From NCBI GenBank assembly GCA_002364005.1, contig DEXG01000034.1, positions 14,484 to 78,483 on the forward strand: 64,000 nucleotides of DNA, written 5' to 3'. The position numbers and the translations under genes are program-made. The notes beneath the pieces were generated by a model, which was given only the letters and a program-made list of their open reading frames with translations, was not told where the DNA came from and did no database searches. Below are positions 34,457-42,671 of this stretch, in pieces. The first letter of the stretch is position 1. Each line of letters starts with the position of its first letter. The stretch comes from Phycisphaerales bacterium UBA3190. GTDB lineage: Bacteria > Planctomycetota > Phycisphaerae > Phycisphaerales > UBA1924.

Positions 34457-36763
34457 ATGACCAAAGAAAACACACCCATCGTCGTCGAGAAAGAAATCGG
34501 CGGGCGCACCATGCGTATCGAGACCGGGCAGATCGCCAAGCTCGCATCGGGCTATGTCCTGATGAGCCACGGCGAGACCAGCGTCGGCGCTTCACTGGTT
34601 CGCGCGGACCCGCGACCCGGCCTGGACTTCTTCCCGATGCAGATCGACTACCGCGAGAAGCTGTCGGCAGGCGGCAAGTTCCCCGGCGGGTTCCGCAAGC
34701 GTGAGGGCGCTCCCAACGAGAAGGAAGTCCTCACCATGCGCATGATCGACCGCCCGATCAGGCCGCTCTTCCCCGACGGGTTCATCGAAGAGATCCAGAT
34801 CCAGTGCTGGGTGATGAGCCACGACGGCGAGAACGACGCCGATGTCATCGCCGGCTCGGCCGCTTCGGCCGTGCTGTCGATCAGCGATGCCCCATTCGAG
34901 GGCCCGACCGCGACCGTGCGTGTGGGCCGCATCCACACCGAAGACGGCGTGGTCCACATCATCAACCCGACTAACGCCCAGCTTGAGTACTCGGACATCG
35001 ATCTCGTGCTCGCGGGCCACAAGGACGGGATCAACATGATCGAGGTCGGTGCCGCTGAGGTTCCCGACGAAGAGGTCCTGGCCGCGATCGAGTTCGGCTA
35101 CGAGAACGGCGTCAAGCCCGTCCTCGAACTGATCGACGAGCTGGTTGCCAAGGTCGGCAAAGAGAAGCGTCTCGGCGACCACATGAACCTCGTCCCCGAC
35201 GATGTCATGGCCGAGGTCACCAAGCTGGTTGAGAAGGACCTGACCAAGGCGCGTCAGATCAAGAGCAAGACCGAACGCAGCGAGAAGGTCGGGCAGCTCA
35301 AGAAGGCGATGCTCGAGGATCACTTCAAGGTCAACGAGTCGGGCACCCCCGGCGAGTGGGAAGCGAGCAAGAAGCGTCGCAGCCAGGCCGGCGAGGCGTT
35401 CCGCAAGCTCGAGAAGAAGATCACCCGCCGACTGATCATCAACGAAGGCACCCGTGCCGACGGGCGTGGATTCAAAGAGATCCGCCCCCTGTTCATGGAA
35501 GTCGGCAAGTTCCCCCGCACCCACGGCTCGGCGCTCTTCCAGCGCGGCGAGACCCAGTCGCTCGTCACCACGACGCTCGGCACCGGGCGCGACGAGCAGG
35601 TTGTTGACGGGCTCATGCCCGAGTACAGCAAGAAGTTCTACCTGCACTACAACTTCCCGCCCTTCTGTGTGGGCGAGGCCGGGCGCATCATGGGCCCTGG
35701 TCGTCGTGAGGTTGGCCACGGTGCACTCGCCGAGCGATCGCTGCTGGGTATCCTGCCCAGCGCCGAGGAGTTCCCCTACACCATCCGCGTCGTCAGCGAC
35801 ATCACCGAGAGCAACGGCTCGTCGTCGATGGCCTCGGTCTGCGGCGGCTGCCTGGCACTCATGGACGCGGGCGTCCCGATCACCAACACCTGTGCTGGTA
35901 TCTCGGTCGGCCGCTTCACCGATGACAACGACGAGAACGAGGTCTTCGTGACCGACATTATCGGCGAAGAAGACTTCTTCGGTGACATGGACTTCAAGGT
36001 CTCGGGCACGCGTGACGGCATCACCGGCATCCAGCTCGACCTCAAGGCCCGTGGCCTGGTCATGAGCCAGATCGAAGAGATCTTCGAGCAGGCAAACACC
36101 GGTCGTATCGAGCTGATCGAGGCGATGGAGGAAGTCATCCCCACGCCGCGTGAGAAGACCAGCAAGTACGCACCGATGATGATCCAGCTCAACATCGAGG
36201 TCGAGAAGATCGGCAAGCTCATCGGCCCCGGTGGCAAGACGATCCGTGCGCTGCAAGACAAGTACAGCGTCAACATCGATGTCGAGGACGACGGCACCGT
36301 CATGGTCTCGTCGACCAACCGCGAGAATGTTGAGAACGCTGAAGCCGAGATCGGCGCTCTGTGTGAGGATGTCCGCCCGGGTACCATCTACGAGGGCAAG
36401 GTTGTTTCGACCAAGGACTTCGGTGCGTTCATCGAGATCGCACCCGGGACCGACGGCATGTGCCACATCTCGGAACTGGCCGACGGCTATGTCGAGAAGG
36501 TCAGCGATATCGTCAAGATCGGCGATATGGTCAAGGTGAAGGTCATGCTCGTTGACGATCAGGGACGCATCAAGCTCTCGATCAAGCGTGCCGACCCTGA
36601 CTGGGACGATTCAAAGGCCCAGGACGACAAGAAGCCCCGTCGCGAGAACCGCTCAGAAGGCGGCGACAACGATGGTGGCGAGGGTGAGGGCGGGAAGAAG
36701 CGCCGTCGCCGCAAGCCCCGTCGCAGTAATGAGGACAAAGCTGAGACCGCATCGGCTGAATAA
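34457..36763 (+). CDS. pnp: Polyribonucleotide nucleotidyltransferase (PNPase)
   Basis: The 768-residue enzyme has two RNase PH domains (GGRTMRIETGQIAKLASG, SLVTTTLGTGRDEQ, MGPGRREVGHGALAERSL), a KH domain (EKIGKLIGPGGKTIRALQDK) and an S1 domain (YEGKVVSTKDFGAFIEIAPG). A basic Gly/Arg/Lys-rich tail (about 50 residues) follows and may bind RNA. It degrades RNA 3'-5' with phosphate. The start is ATG 34457 or 34448; GGAAGG at 34440 fits neither perfectly. The frame is open back to 34319, but that extension shows no PNPase similarity. The 256-base leader probably holds autoregulatory structure. Confidence 0.96.
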   Translation: MTKENTPIVVEKEIGGRTMRIETGQIAKLASGYVLMSHGETSVGASLVRADPRPGLDFFPMQIDYREKLSAGGKFPGGFRKREGAPNEKEVLTMRMIDRPIRPLFPDGFIEEIQIQCWVMSHDGENDADVIAGSAASAVLSISDAPFEGPTATVRVGRIHTEDGVVHIINPTNAQLEYSDIDLVLAGHKDGINMIEVGAAEVPDEEVLAAIEFGYENGVKPVLELIDELVAKVGKEKRLGDHMNLVPDDVMAEVTKLVEKDLTKARQIKSKTERSEKVGQLKKAMLEDHFKVNESGTPGEWEASKKRRSQAGEAFRKLEKKITRRLIINEGTRADGRGFKEIRPLFMEVGKFPRTHGSALFQRGETQSLVTTTLGTGRDEQVVDGLMPEYSKKFYLHYNFPPFCVGEAGRIMGPGRREVGHGALAERSLLGILPSAEEFPYTIRVVSDITESNGSSSMASVCGGCLALMDAGVPITNTCAGISVGRFTDDNDENEVFVTDIIGEEDFFGDMDFKVSGTRDGITGIQLDLKARGLVMSQIEEIFEQANTGRIELIEAMEEVIPTPREKTSKYAPMMIQLNIEVEKIGKLIGPGGKTIRALQDKYSVNIDVEDDGTVMVSSTNRENVENAEAEIGALCEDVRPGTIYEGKVVSTKDFGAFIEIAPGTDGMCHISELADGYVEKVSDIVKIGDMVKVKVMLVDDQGRIKLSIKRADPDWDDSKAQDDKKPRRENRSEGGDNDGGEGEGGKKRRRRKPRRSNEDKAETASAE

Positions 36764-36808
36764 ATTGACCGTCTGATGGGGACTTTTCGTCCTCAGTGAC
36801 CGAATTTG

Positions 36809-36844
36809 AACCCACCGGTGCATTTGGTGCCGGTGGGTTATTTG
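36809..36844 (+). terminator. Rho-independent terminator after pnp
   Basis: AACCCACCGG (36809-36818) pairs perfectly with CCGGTGGGTT (36830-36839), followed by ATTTG. The stem is strong, the T-tract short. Confidence 0.7.
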
Positions 36845-36869
36845 ACGCGCAGGATGAATTTGGTATGCT
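36842..36869 (+). promoter_or_regulatory. Candidate promoter of the cold-shock gene
   Basis: TTGACG (36842-36847) and TATGCT (36864-36869) are separated by 16 bases, directly after the pnp terminator. Transcription from here would give a leader of about 245 bases before the cold-shock start codon. The same -10 hexamer is found before tRNA-Pro. Confidence 0.5.
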
Positions 36870-36875
36870 GGGCGA

Positions 36876-37119
36876 ATGACTGGCTGAGTTCTCGTGGCGG
36901 TCAACAGGTGTCTTGGTGTCGTACCGGGAGCACCCAGAGTTTGGAATACCAGCCGCCCGGGGGACCAAGTCGGGCGTTACGGTTGGGGTCGCGTTCGTTG
37001 AGGGGGATGATCGTGTTCTCTTGCAGTGTTGCCTGTGTGAGGCAACTCTGCCTCCCGTTCGGGGTGCCGTGCTGGTTCTTTGTTGCTTGGGGTACGGGAA
37101 GCCCCGGGGGTAGCGCATC
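36876..37119 (+). other. Long 5' leader of the cold-shock gene
   Basis: The 356 bases between pnp and the cold-shock gene hold the pnp terminator, a candidate promoter, and about 240 bases of leader without a convincing gene. A perfect hairpin, GTTGCCT/AGGCAAC, lies at 37028-37046. Long structured leaders that change fold with temperature are known for cspA-type genes; here only length and the hairpin are seen. Confidence 0.4.
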
Positions 37120-37452
37120 ATGTCGGACAACGAAACAAGCCCAGGCTCCGAAAGCGGGGCATCAAACACATTGATCGAAGTCAAAGGGGCCGTGAAATGG
37201 TTCGACCCACGCAAAGGGTTCGGATTTATCGTCGGCCCCGATGGGCAGGACATCTTTGTCCATTTCACCGTGATCGAGGGTGATGGCTTCAGGGTGCTCA
37301 AGGATGGCTCGCAGGTCACCTATGACGCAGAGCACAATGACAAGGGGTGGCGTGCCACGCGGGTTCATCGTGAAGTCGAAGAGCAGGAAGGCGAGGACGC
37401 CCCAGAGGTCGTCGTTCCGCGCCGGACCTATTCACGCACGCCGAGAAGATAA
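37120..37452 (+). CDS. Cold-shock domain protein
   Basis: This 110-residue protein has a cold-shock domain at about residues 20-85, with KGAVKWFDPRKGFGFI (RNP1) and DIFVHFTVIEGDGF (RNP2). It is flanked by a short Ser/Glu N-terminus and a charged C-terminal tail (HREVEEQEGEDAPE, then RRTYSRTPRR). Such proteins bind single-stranded nucleic acid and act as RNA chaperones. It is longer than CspA (70). No strong ribosome site is visible. Confidence 0.92.
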   Translation: MSDNETSPGSESGASNTLIEVKGAVKWFDPRKGFGFIVGPDGQDIFVHFTVIEGDGFRVLKDGSQVTYDAEHNDKGWRATRVHREVEEQEGEDAPEVVVPRRTYSRTPRR

Positions 37453-37534
37453 CCGTCGCGGTCAATACGCGTAGAGTTCTCAACGAGTATCGCGTCGCGA
37501 TGCGCCGGGCGCGATCTTTGTATGGGCACCACCG

Positions 37535-38395
37535 ATGACCGCGATTTGGATGATCTTCCTTTTTCTGCTTGGCCTGACCCTGGGCGGGGTGCTGGCGTAT
37601 CTCTTCGCGGCCCGCCGCGTACGGCTTTCACTCGCCAGGGCGCAGCATGCACAGCGCCGGGCCCAAGCCGCGGAACGACTTGCCGAGATCGGCGCGATGA
37701 CCGGCGGGCTGGCCCACGAGATCAAAAACCCACTGTCAACGATCGGGCTCAATGCCCAACTGCTCAAGGAGGCGATCGAGGACTCACGCCTGGAAGAGAC
37801 CGAGCGCCAGCGACTCGTCCGACGCACCGAGACGCTCGGGCGTGAGACCGAACGCCTGCGCGGGATCCTTGAGGACTTTCTCGAGTATGCCGGCGAGCTC
37901 CGCCTGAGCAAATCGAACGCATCGATGAATCAGCTGGTTGAGGAACTGGCGGACTTCTTCTCGCCCACAACCGAGAGCGCGGGTGTGCGCCTCCGCGTCG
38001 AGCCAGCGCCGGGTGAGCCTCGGATCTCGGTCGATGTTGATCATCTCAAGCAGGCCCTGCTGAACCTGATGCTCAACGCGGTGCACGCGATGCAGGGGCA
38101 GGAGCCCGGGACCCGTGACCTGATCCTGCGTGTGGAGCATGATGTGGCCGACCACGACCTGCCTGTGCTGTGTGTGCATGTCACCGATACGGGTGCGGGC
38201 ATCAGTGAGGAGGAGCGGGCCAAGATCTTCCACCCGTACTTCACCACCCGATCTGGGGGGACGGGCTTAGGGCTGCCCACCGCCCGGCGCATCATCGAAG
38301 CCCATCACGGCCATCTTGATTTGCACAGCGAGCCCGGCAAGGGCAGCGATTTTGTCATCACGCTGCCAATGAGTGACCCGACGACCGAGGCCTGA
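37535..38395 (+). CDS. Sensor histidine kinase (NtrB-like core) without sensor domain
   Basis: The 286 residues comprise one N-terminal membrane helix (residues 5-25), a short coiled coil, a HisKA domain with the phospho-acceptor His61 (GGLAHEIKNPLSTI), and a HATPase domain with LLNLMLNAVHAM (N box), DTGAGISEEE (G1), FHPYFTTRSGGTGLGL (F and G2) and GKGSDFVITLP. There is no periplasmic or PAS sensor, and no response regulator is adjacent, so it is an orphan. The gene converges with kynureninase, the stops being one base apart. Confidence 0.92.
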   Translation: MTAIWMIFLFLLGLTLGGVLAYLFAARRVRLSLARAQHAQRRAQAAERLAEIGAMTGGLAHEIKNPLSTIGLNAQLLKEAIEDSRLEETERQRLVRRTETLGRETERLRGILEDFLEYAGELRLSKSNASMNQLVEELADFFSPTTESAGVRLRVEPAPGEPRISVDVDHLKQALLNLMLNAVHAMQGQEPGTRDLILRVEHDVADHDLPVLCVHVTDTGAGISEEERAKIFHPYFTTRSGGTGLGLPTARRIIEAHHGHLDLHSEPGKGSDFVITLPMSDPTTEA

Positions 38396-38396
38396 T

Positions 38397-39671
38397 TCAG
38401 ATCCCTCGCAACACCGGCGCGATGCGTTGGGCGGCGGTCTCGAGCTCATCATTGGTATTGAGCAGGTCCGGGCAGAGCCGGATTGCCCACCGATCGCTGC
38501 GTGAGAGCGGGCGCGCGTCGCAGTTGACGCCTGCGGCTTTCAGTTGCTGCGTCGCGGCGCGCCCATCTTCGGTCTCGATGAGCAGATACGCCCCGCGATG
38601 CTGAAGCACGCGTGGATGCACCCCGTGCGTGGTCAGGGCTTCGACGAGTGTCTGCTGCTGATCGAGCGAGTATGCCCGCAGGCGATCGATCCCGATCGCG
38701 TTGCTGAGCATCAGCCCGGGCAGGGCCTGGTAGTAGGTCAGCACGGGCGGGGTGGCCTCGAGCCACGCGTCGCCGCCCGAGGCGTACGCGGGGTCGTCGT
38801 CGCGGCTGTAGGCGAACGGGTTGTGCTTAGCGAACCAGCCCGTGTCCAGTGGGAAGAGGGTTCCGTGTTCGGGCACGCCCCCGGTCTGACTCAGGTGCCT
38901 GGGATTGATCGCCAGGAAGCACGCCCCGGCCCCGCCCCGGGTGTACTTGTAGTTGCCGGCGATTATGAAGTCGGCGTCGAGGGCGCGGAAGTCCATCGGG
39001 AGCACCCCGAAGGCGTGATACGCGTCGACCAGGACCATTGCTTCGCACGCGTGGGCCTTGGCGATGATCCGATCGAGCCCCTCGACGACCTGCCCGGTGA
39101 CGAAGCAGACCATTGAGACCACCACGAGATCGGTGCTGTCATCGATCGCGTCGATGATCGTGTCGGGTTGCATCAGGTCCTGCGCATCGGGTTCAACCCA
39201 TCGCAGCGATGCCCGCTGCTTGTAGTCGTACGCCTTGAGCACGAAGTCGATCGAGTCGAACTCGCAGCGGGTGCTCACCACATTCGGGCGTGTGGTGGGC
39301 AACGCGTTGAGCACCGCCCGAAGCCCTTGGGCGGCACTGGTTTTGGGGGCGATCGCGCGATCATCGTCCCAACGCAGCAGTGACGAGATCTGGCTGCGGT
39401 ACCGGTTGCGGGCGTCGATCCATTCGTTCCAGACGCCGTCGAGCTGGGTGTACCAGCCATCGAGGGCGGTCTGGACAACCTCGCTGACCATGTCGAGCGG
39501 CCGACCGAGCGAGTGGTTGGCCAGGTAGATCTCGTTGGTCGACTCATTGCGGGCGAGCACGCGCGAGAACAGCGGGTGCAGGTGTTTGCTGAGGGCCTGC
39601 TCGTTGAGCGGCCCGTCACCCATCGGGGAGACGGCCGCGTCGATGATCTGCTGGGCTTGGTCGAGTTGCAT
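38397..39671 (-). CDS. kynU: Kynureninase-like PLP enzyme
   Basis: The 424-residue aminotransferase class V protein has the kynureninase-type N-terminal motif EIYLANHSLGRPLD. Further along come DAYHAFG (Asp216, His219) for cofactor binding and the PLP lysine K242 in AGNYKYTRGGAGACF, like the 'SYKYLNGG' of kynureninases. Kynureninase splits kynurenine into anthranilate and alanine. Its start is only nine bases from the stop of tryptophan 2,3-dioxygenase upstream, which strongly supports the assignment. The fold alone could also fit a selenocysteine-lyase-like enzyme. Confidence 0.82.
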   Translation of the reverse strand: MQLDQAQQIIDAAVSPMGDGPLNEQALSKHLHPLFSRVLARNESTNEIYLANHSLGRPLDMVSEVVQTALDGWYTQLDGVWNEWIDARNRYRSQISSLLRWDDDRAIAPKTSAAQGLRAVLNALPTTRPNVVSTRCEFDSIDFVLKAYDYKQRASLRWVEPDAQDLMQPDTIIDAIDDSTDLVVVSMVCFVTGQVVEGLDRIIAKAHACEAMVLVDAYHAFGVLPMDFRALDADFIIAGNYKYTRGGAGACFLAINPRHLSQTGGVPEHGTLFPLDTGWFAKHNPFAYSRDDDPAYASGGDAWLEATPPVLTYYQALPGLMLSNAIGIDRLRAYSLDQQQTLVEALTTHGVHPRVLQHRGAYLLIETEDGRAATQQLKAAGVNCDARPLSRSDRWAIRLCPDLLNTNDELETAAQRIAPVLRGI

Positions 39672-39680
39672 GGCGGGTGC

Positions 39681-40520
39681 TCAGAGGTGCGTGCGGACTT
39701 CCCAGAGTTCTGGGAAGAATCGGTGGTCAATCATTTTGCGCAGGAACCCGACACCCGAGGAGCCGCCGGTGCCGGTCTTGTAGCCGATGACCCGCTCGAC
39801 GACCTTCATGTGGCGGAAACGCCAGTGGGCGAACTGCTCTTCGATGTCCACGAGCTTCTCGGCCATCTCGTAAAGGTCCCAGTGCTCCTTGGGATGGGTG
39901 TAGATAATCCTGAACGCTTCGAGCACGCCGGGGTTCGACTGGTGGGGGACGGTGATGTCCCGGTTGATCACCTCGTCGGGGATCTCAAAGCCCCTCCGGT
40001 CGAGCAGGCGAATAAAGGCGTCGTAGATGCTCGGGGTGTTGAGCGTCTCGGTCAGCACCTTGACGGCCTGCTCATCATGGGCGTGCACGGGGATCATCTT
40101 GGCATCCTTGTTCCCCATCAGGTACTCCACGATGCGGTACTGCACGCTCTGGAAGCCCGATGCGGGCCCCAGGGCGTACCGGAACTGGGTGTACTCGCTC
40201 GGGGTCAGCGTTGCCAGCACATCCCACTGGTGCAGGAGCTGGGCCTGGATGTGCTTGATGCGGCTCATGATCTTGAACGCGGGTGAGAGCCGATCGGTAT
40301 TGATATACTCGAGCGTTTCTCGCATCTCATGGATCACCAGCTTGAGCCAGAGTTCGCTGGTCTGGTGCTGGATGATGAAGAGCATCTCATCGTGATGCGC
40401 CGGATCGGAGTGGATCTCCTGACAATCGAGCAGTTTGTCCAGGCGCAAGAAGCTTGAATAGGTCATCTTGCCGCCGAGATCGGTGTGGATGCTCGACTCG
40501 ATATCGCGTGCGCTGCTCAT
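39681..40520 (-). CDS. kynA: Tryptophan 2,3-dioxygenase
   Basis: The start at ATG 40520 (GGGAGC upstream) gives 279 residues, the usual length of bacterial enzymes. Signatures include MTYSSFLRLDKLLDCQE, HHDEMLFIIQHQTSELWLK (with haem-pocket and substrate residues), SGFQSVQYRIVEYLMGNKD and WRFRHMKVVERVIGYKTG followed by TGGSSGVGFLRK. It is a haem enzyme that opens tryptophan to N-formylkynurenine. It forms a two-gene operon with kynU; the formamidase for the middle step is not in the window. Confidence 0.96.
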   Translation of the reverse strand: MSSARDIESSIHTDLGGKMTYSSFLRLDKLLDCQEIHSDPAHHDEMLFIIQHQTSELWLKLVIHEMRETLEYINTDRLSPAFKIMSRIKHIQAQLLHQWDVLATLTPSEYTQFRYALGPASGFQSVQYRIVEYLMGNKDAKMIPVHAHDEQAVKVLTETLNTPSIYDAFIRLLDRRGFEIPDEVINRDITVPHQSNPGVLEAFRIIYTHPKEHWDLYEMAEKLVDIEEQFAHWRFRHMKVVERVIGYKTGTGGSSGVGFLRKMIDHRFFPELWEVRTHL

Positions 40521-40661
40521 TTGGGCTCCCTGTGCAAAGATTTGCTGCCGGGAGAGTCTACGCGTGGTTCGCTGGGCGTGCCCGTCGCGATGAGCCGACA
40601 TACACTTGATCGAGCCCTGAAGGGGGCTGACCCGGACTGATCCCGAGCACGAGGAACGAGC

Positions 40662-41510
40662 ATGAAAATCGCCTTTTCAACCCTTGCCTGCCCCGAGTGG
40701 ACCCTGGAGCAAGTTGCCGAACGGGCCGCGTCGATGGGTTACCTTGGCGTGGATATGCGGAGCTTCCTGAGCGTGCAGGAACGCATGCCCAACGATCCGA
40801 TGTCGCACGAGCCCGAAGCGATTGATTCGATCTTCGACAACGCGGGGGTCATCCCGCTGTGCCTTTCGACAGGGGTGAAGTTCGACAAGCCGATCGAGCC
40901 GCCGCTGCTCGGACGGATCTTCGTCAACGAAGAAGCGGGCGTGGGCGAGGCCAAGCAGTTCGTGGATCTGGCCGATCGCGCCGGCGTGAAGTTCGTGCGT
41001 GTGTACGGCTGCCATCTCCCTGCGGCTGAGCCCAAGACATGGAGCACCCGTCGTGTCACCGAGCGGCTCACGCTGGCGTCGCAGACATGCCGCAACACCG
41101 ATGTGCGCCTGCTGATCGAGAACGCCGGCTCGTTCGCCCGTGCCACGGACCTGCTGGAACTGATCGAACGGGTCGATTCGCAGTGGCTGGGGGCCTCGTA
41201 CAACATGCTCGCCGCGGTCAACGGCGGCGAGTGCCCGGTCGATGGGGTCCGCGTTCTGCGCGATCACCTCAAGGTCGTGCGTATCAGCGATACCGATGAC
41301 GACGGCAACCCGGTCATGCTGGGCAAGGGGTGCTTCCCGATCGCCAAGCTCATCGAGACCCTCGCCGAGATCGACTACGACGGCTGGATCGTCTACGAGT
41401 ACCCCAAGCTCTGGCAGCCCGATCTGGATACCGACACCGATGCTGTACTCCAGCACGCGTGCGACACGCTGTATGACTGGGTGCGGAGCGCTCAGGCCGC
41501 GGGCGTCTGA
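40662..41510 (+). CDS. Sugar phosphate isomerase/epimerase family protein (TIM barrel)
   Basis: The 282-residue protein starts MKIAFSTLACPEWTLEQV, typical of xylose-isomerase-like TIM barrels. It has metal-site-like residues along the strands: VDMRSF, FVRVYGCHLP, LLIENAGSF, HLKVVRISDTDDDGNP and WIVYEYPKLWQ. The reaction is unknown; family members act as epimerases, isomerases or endonuclease IV relatives. It diverges from kynA and lies 18 bases before queG. Confidence 0.85.
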   Translation: MKIAFSTLACPEWTLEQVAERAASMGYLGVDMRSFLSVQERMPNDPMSHEPEAIDSIFDNAGVIPLCLSTGVKFDKPIEPPLLGRIFVNEEAGVGEAKQFVDLADRAGVKFVRVYGCHLPAAEPKTWSTRRVTERLTLASQTCRNTDVRLLIENAGSFARATDLLELIERVDSQWLGASYNMLAAVNGGECPVDGVRVLRDHLKVVRISDTDDDGNPVMLGKGCFPIAKLIETLAEIDYDGWIVYEYPKLWQPDLDTDTDAVLQHACDTLYDWVRSAQAAGV

Positions 41511-41528
41511 TCGCCGCTACCATCGTGC

Positions 41529-42671
41529 GTGCCTGAACCCACGCCGCAGCAACAACTCGGCCAGTCCCTGATCAAACGCGCCAAGGCGTTTGGCTTTGCC
41601 TGCGCCGGGATCGCCTCGCTGGAGCCCATCGAGCACGCCGATGAGCTTGATGCTTGGCTCGACGCCGGGATGCACGGCGAGATGGGCTATCTCGATCAGC
41701 ACCGTGATCTCAAGGCCAACCCCGGACGCATCGTCGAGGGGGCACGGTGTGCCCTGGTGGTGGGGGACCTGTACGCCTCACGCGACGACAATATTGATCA
41801 TCCCCTTGAGCCCGGCACCGGCAGGATCGCCCGCTACGCACGCGGCAGGGATTACCACAAGCACATCAAGAAGCGGCTGGTGCGGCTGTTGCTCGAGTTG
41901 CAGGAGGAGCATCCGGAAGCCGAGTTCAAGGCATTCGTCGATACTGCGCCGCTGCCTGAGCGTGAGCTGGCGGCACGCGCGGGCATTGGCTGGGTGGGCA
42001 AACACACCCTGATCATTCATCCCCAGCTCGGTAGCTATATGTTCCTCGGTGGGATCATGATGACACTCGAGGCAGAGAACCCGGCGGAGATTGAGTGGGT
42101 CGCGGACCACTGCGGGACCTGCACCCGGTGCATCGACGCCTGCCCGACCGATGCCATCACGCCCCACCGGGTCGATGCCAGGCGGTGCATCAGCTACCTG
42201 ACCATCGAGCACCGCAGCCCGATCGAACCCGCGCTGGCGTCGAAGATGGGCGACTGGGTCTACGGCTGCGACATCTGCCAAGAGGTCTGCCCGCACAACT
42301 CGCCCAAGCCCGGGCAACTGCTCGATGAACCAGCGAACCCAGCGTACGGCTCGGAGCGATCGAGCTTCGATCTGCTTGAGGTGCTGGGTTGGACCGAGGA
42401 CGATCGGCGCGAGGCGTTCGTCGGGTCAGCGATGAAGCGGGCCAAGCTGGAGATGATGCAACGCAACGCGGCGGTCGTGGTTTGCAACCAGTTCCCACGA
42501 ATGGATCACGAGATGCAGCGGCGGGCGACCGAGCGGCTCAAGGGGTTGCGGGAGGATGCACAGGCGGGATTACTGGCCCGCGACGCTGCCCGTGACGCCC
42601 TGCTTTCGATTCACCAGCCCGATGGCGGCGATCATCAGCACGATGCCCATGCCGGGGGCGAGCCAGACTGA
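41529..42671 (+). CDS. queG: Epoxyqueuosine reductase QueG
   Basis: The 380-residue protein starts at GTG. It has the QueG catalytic region (FVDTAPLPERELAARAGIGW) and two [4Fe-4S] sites: Cys195/198/201/205 in CGTCTRCIDACPTDAI, and Cys220, Cys247, Cys250 and Cys254 in YGCDICQEVCPHN. QueG uses cobalamin to make queuosine from epoxyqueuosine in tRNA. The last ~30 residues, rich in His, Asp and Gly, are outside the family core and overlap the 3' end of the convergent gene by 102 bases. Confidence 0.95.
   Translation: MPEPTPQQQLGQSLIKRAKAFGFACAGIASLEPIEHADELDAWLDAGMHGEMGYLDQHRDLKANPGRIVEGARCALVVGDLYASRDDNIDHPLEPGTGRIARYARGRDYHKHIKKRLVRLLLELQEEHPEAEFKAFVDTAPLPERELAARAGIGWVGKHTLIIHPQLGSYMFLGGIMMTLEAENPAEIEWVADHCGTCTRCIDACPTDAITPHRVDARRCISYLTIEHRSPIEPALASKMGDWVYGCDICQEVCPHNSPKPGQLLDEPANPAYGSERSSFDLLEVLGWTEDDRREAFVGSAMKRAKLEMMQRNAAVVVCNQFPRMDHEMQRRATERLKGLREDAQAGLLARDAARDALLSIHQPDGGDHQHDAHAGGEPD

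Noticed and set aside
34592..36466. A 624-codon minus-strand frame opposite pnp
   Set aside because: Same reason: antisense shadow of a conserved gene in high-GC DNA.
36913..37113. A 66-codon frame in the cold-shock leader
   Set aside because: No ribosome site, unusual composition and no recognisable motif; more likely untranslated leader.
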